The translations under genes were made by a program, and so were the position numbers. From Sipunculus nudus (Eukaryota > Annelida > Sipuncula > Golfingiida > Sipunculidae), in assembly GCA_026874595.1 (NCBI GenBank), contig CM049314.1, positions 68,816,300 to 68,880,299 on the forward strand: a stretch of DNA of 64,000 nucleotides, written 5' to 3'. The stretch's first letter is position 1; the number at the start of each line of letters is the position of its first letter. Of this stretch, positions 62,690-64,000 are shown piece after piece. The notes beneath the pieces are model-generated. The model was not told the origin of the DNA. It was given only the letters and a program-made list of their open reading frames with translations, and did not search any database.

Positions 62690-63700
62690 ATTTCACGAGT
62701 GTCTAATTTTGTACATCTTTGCTAAGGGACTTAGACGATCCGTGTGAGTCAGTTTCTGAGGTCACTCAGTATCTTGCACGTCCATCGCCCAGCTGCCCAC
62801 GATGGTAATGATCCGTCGTTGCCATGTGGAATTTCTCCAGCCGATCTTCACTTGCTGGCTCCGCTCCCGTCACCTCGGCGTTCTTCCCGTCAACTCTCGG
62901 AGGGCTCATTCCTTTCCAGCTACCTGCCGCCTGCTGCTGAAGTGGCTCATGTGTCAGTTCCCTGCTTGCTTCTACGATCGTTTCCGGTTTCCACTGTTTC
63001 TTATTCTTTACAGGTTCCGCCTGATGGACTTCCTGACCTTTTGGATACCGGATCAACCGGTGCTGATGACCCCATCGTCCCGGATCTGTTGCCTGCCATC
63101 AATCAGTAGCGAACGAACGAAGACGTACCATAACAGGATAATCTAGATTGTAAAATCAGAACCTCCCTTGGTCGGAAAACTAAACCCTGAGGGAGTAGAC
63201 GAAACCTCCTACGTGTCGTTTCCGTCAAGGACGAACATATAAAAACACTCAAAGAAGTGTTAGCTAGACCAGAGCATGCCATCCTTGCAGTTAACCAGCA
63301 AAATAAAATATTCGTAGGTCTATATTTGTTAGGTCAGCTTATAGGCCCCGGATACTCGTCCCTGCATAAGGAAATTTCAGAGATCAGAAAGACCGAAAAC
63401 CGAATCTTGGACAGTTGGAATCTTTGACAGTCTTGGCATTTATTGTCGGAATTTTGTGCCGAACAAAACTGTTTCGTTAACGGAACTTACGCGTTAAGCC
63501 TAACAATCTCTTTTGGAGAGAGGTCCATGAGAATGCGCACATCCCATTTTAAGTTAATCTATCTGATCCTCCACTCGGAGACTTCAGGCTAGATTTCAGT
63601 GAGTCGTCCTACCTGAACAGCGACGCGTCGGATTGTCGGATATCCCATTATTTTTTATAATAACACCCCTAAGGGTAAGTGGGCGATCCCACCTGAGGGG
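62690..63700 (+). pseudogene. Probable mobile-element coding remnant at the right edge
   Basis: This region is less AT-rich than its surroundings and shows protein-like frames broken by stops: DLDDPCESVSEVTQYLARPS near 62735, LLRVVSVKDEHIKTLKEVLA then RPEHAILAVNQQNKIFVGLY and LLGQLIGPGYSSLHKEISEI at about 63211-63426, and FRLDFSESSYLNSDASDC near 63585. The overlapping frames on both strands at 62744-63109 are likely shadows. No family is recognised. The sequence continues beyond the window. Confidence 0.35.
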
Positions 63701-64000
63701 ACAGCCAATCGGGATATCTCCCGGCCCGGGGACCCAAAGCGAGGCTAAAGGATAACCGGCCTCGCTCACTCTGACCTTGGCGCTGGAAGGGTTCACACAC
63801 TTGTCGACATAAGGCGAAGTCTTAGTAGCCGCTGCGATAGTGTGAGCTTTACACTACGCGCACCCTATCAGAACTGGCAGTATCATTATAGTTATCTGGA
63901 CAACCTTTTCGGCACTTCTGGTATTTAAAACGAAATTACTGTGTTGTTTTCTATTACCTGTGGGGAAATTCCCTACACTGGCGAGTATGCCTGCCAGCTC

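Noticed and set aside
62744-63146. Overlapping frames of 96-121 codons on both strands
   Set aside because: Neither shows a domain; a third reading frame looks more protein-like but is broken. They are kept only as part of a possible mobile-element remnant.
63868-63905. ACTGGCAGTATCATTATAG, which resembles the start of U4 snRNA
   Set aside because: The similarity is limited to about 10 bases; the rest of U4, including the Sm site and stem partners, was not found.

Overview
The window looks like AT-rich animal nuclear DNA. Coding sequence lies in short exons with GT..AG borders, AATAAA/ATTAAA signals follow the terminal exons, introns are long, and repeats are dense: tRNA-derived SINEs, LINE relics, TIR elements, a Helitron-like element and TA microsatellites. 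Gene content (ankyrin exons joined to CARD and SOCS-box exons, an SLC16-type transporter) and repeat style suggest a mollusc, most likely a bivalve. The species is not determined, and that assignment is inference. All convincing genes are on the + strand. Exons were found by reading splice borders, phase and domain content. No transcript data were available. | Region 1, about 276-22,640, is a chain of ankyrin-repeat exons. Block A (276-6,019) enters already in progress at the left edge. Five ankyrin exons lead into a CARD exon with a stop codon, then a second CARD split over two exons and broken by a frame change, then a 111-codon exon of unknown function. Block B (6,743-22,589) has 12 further ankyrin exons and ends in a long terminal exon with a C-terminal SOCS box, the Elongin B/C-Cullin5 recruiting module of ASB proteins. 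Exon lengths and sequence of A (102, 105, 99, 105, 87 nt) parallel those of B (102, 91 or more, 99, 105, 96 nt), so the blocks look like tandem paralogs with different C-terminal modules. Phase is perfect from 7,770 to the SOCS stop, but breaks occur at 4,002-4,006, 5,706/5,817, 6,830/7,166 and 7,516/7,680. Part of the locus may therefore be decayed, mis-assembled or spliced in ways not seen here. | Region 2, about 22,640-45,470, has no recognisable host gene. It holds copies of a dispersed CCGTCTGTC-type repeat, a diverged segmental duplication (about 24.78-29.87 kb and 34.31-37.71 kb) whose first copy carries two LINE insertions absent from the second, a tandem duplication at 31.3-33.3 kb with a third partial copy at 40.3 kb, LINE and SINE relics, and a degenerate array of roughly 330-bp repeats at 41.6-45.2 kb in which each unit carries a CTCF-like GC-rich motif. 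| Region 3, 45,471-53,839, is an intact five-coding-exon gene for a 431-residue MFS transporter of the SLC16/monocarboxylate type. All its exons are phase-consistent. Its introns hold a pogo/Tigger-like deletion derivative, a second TA-flanked TIR element, a Z-DNA-prone inverted repeat and a SINE. | Region 4, 53,840-64,000, is mostly non-genic: another SINE, a 180-bp minisatellite inside a Helitron-like element (57.6-58.65 kb), a foldback structure (60.24-62.57 kb), and a GC-richer remnant of probable mobile-element coding sequence at the right edge.
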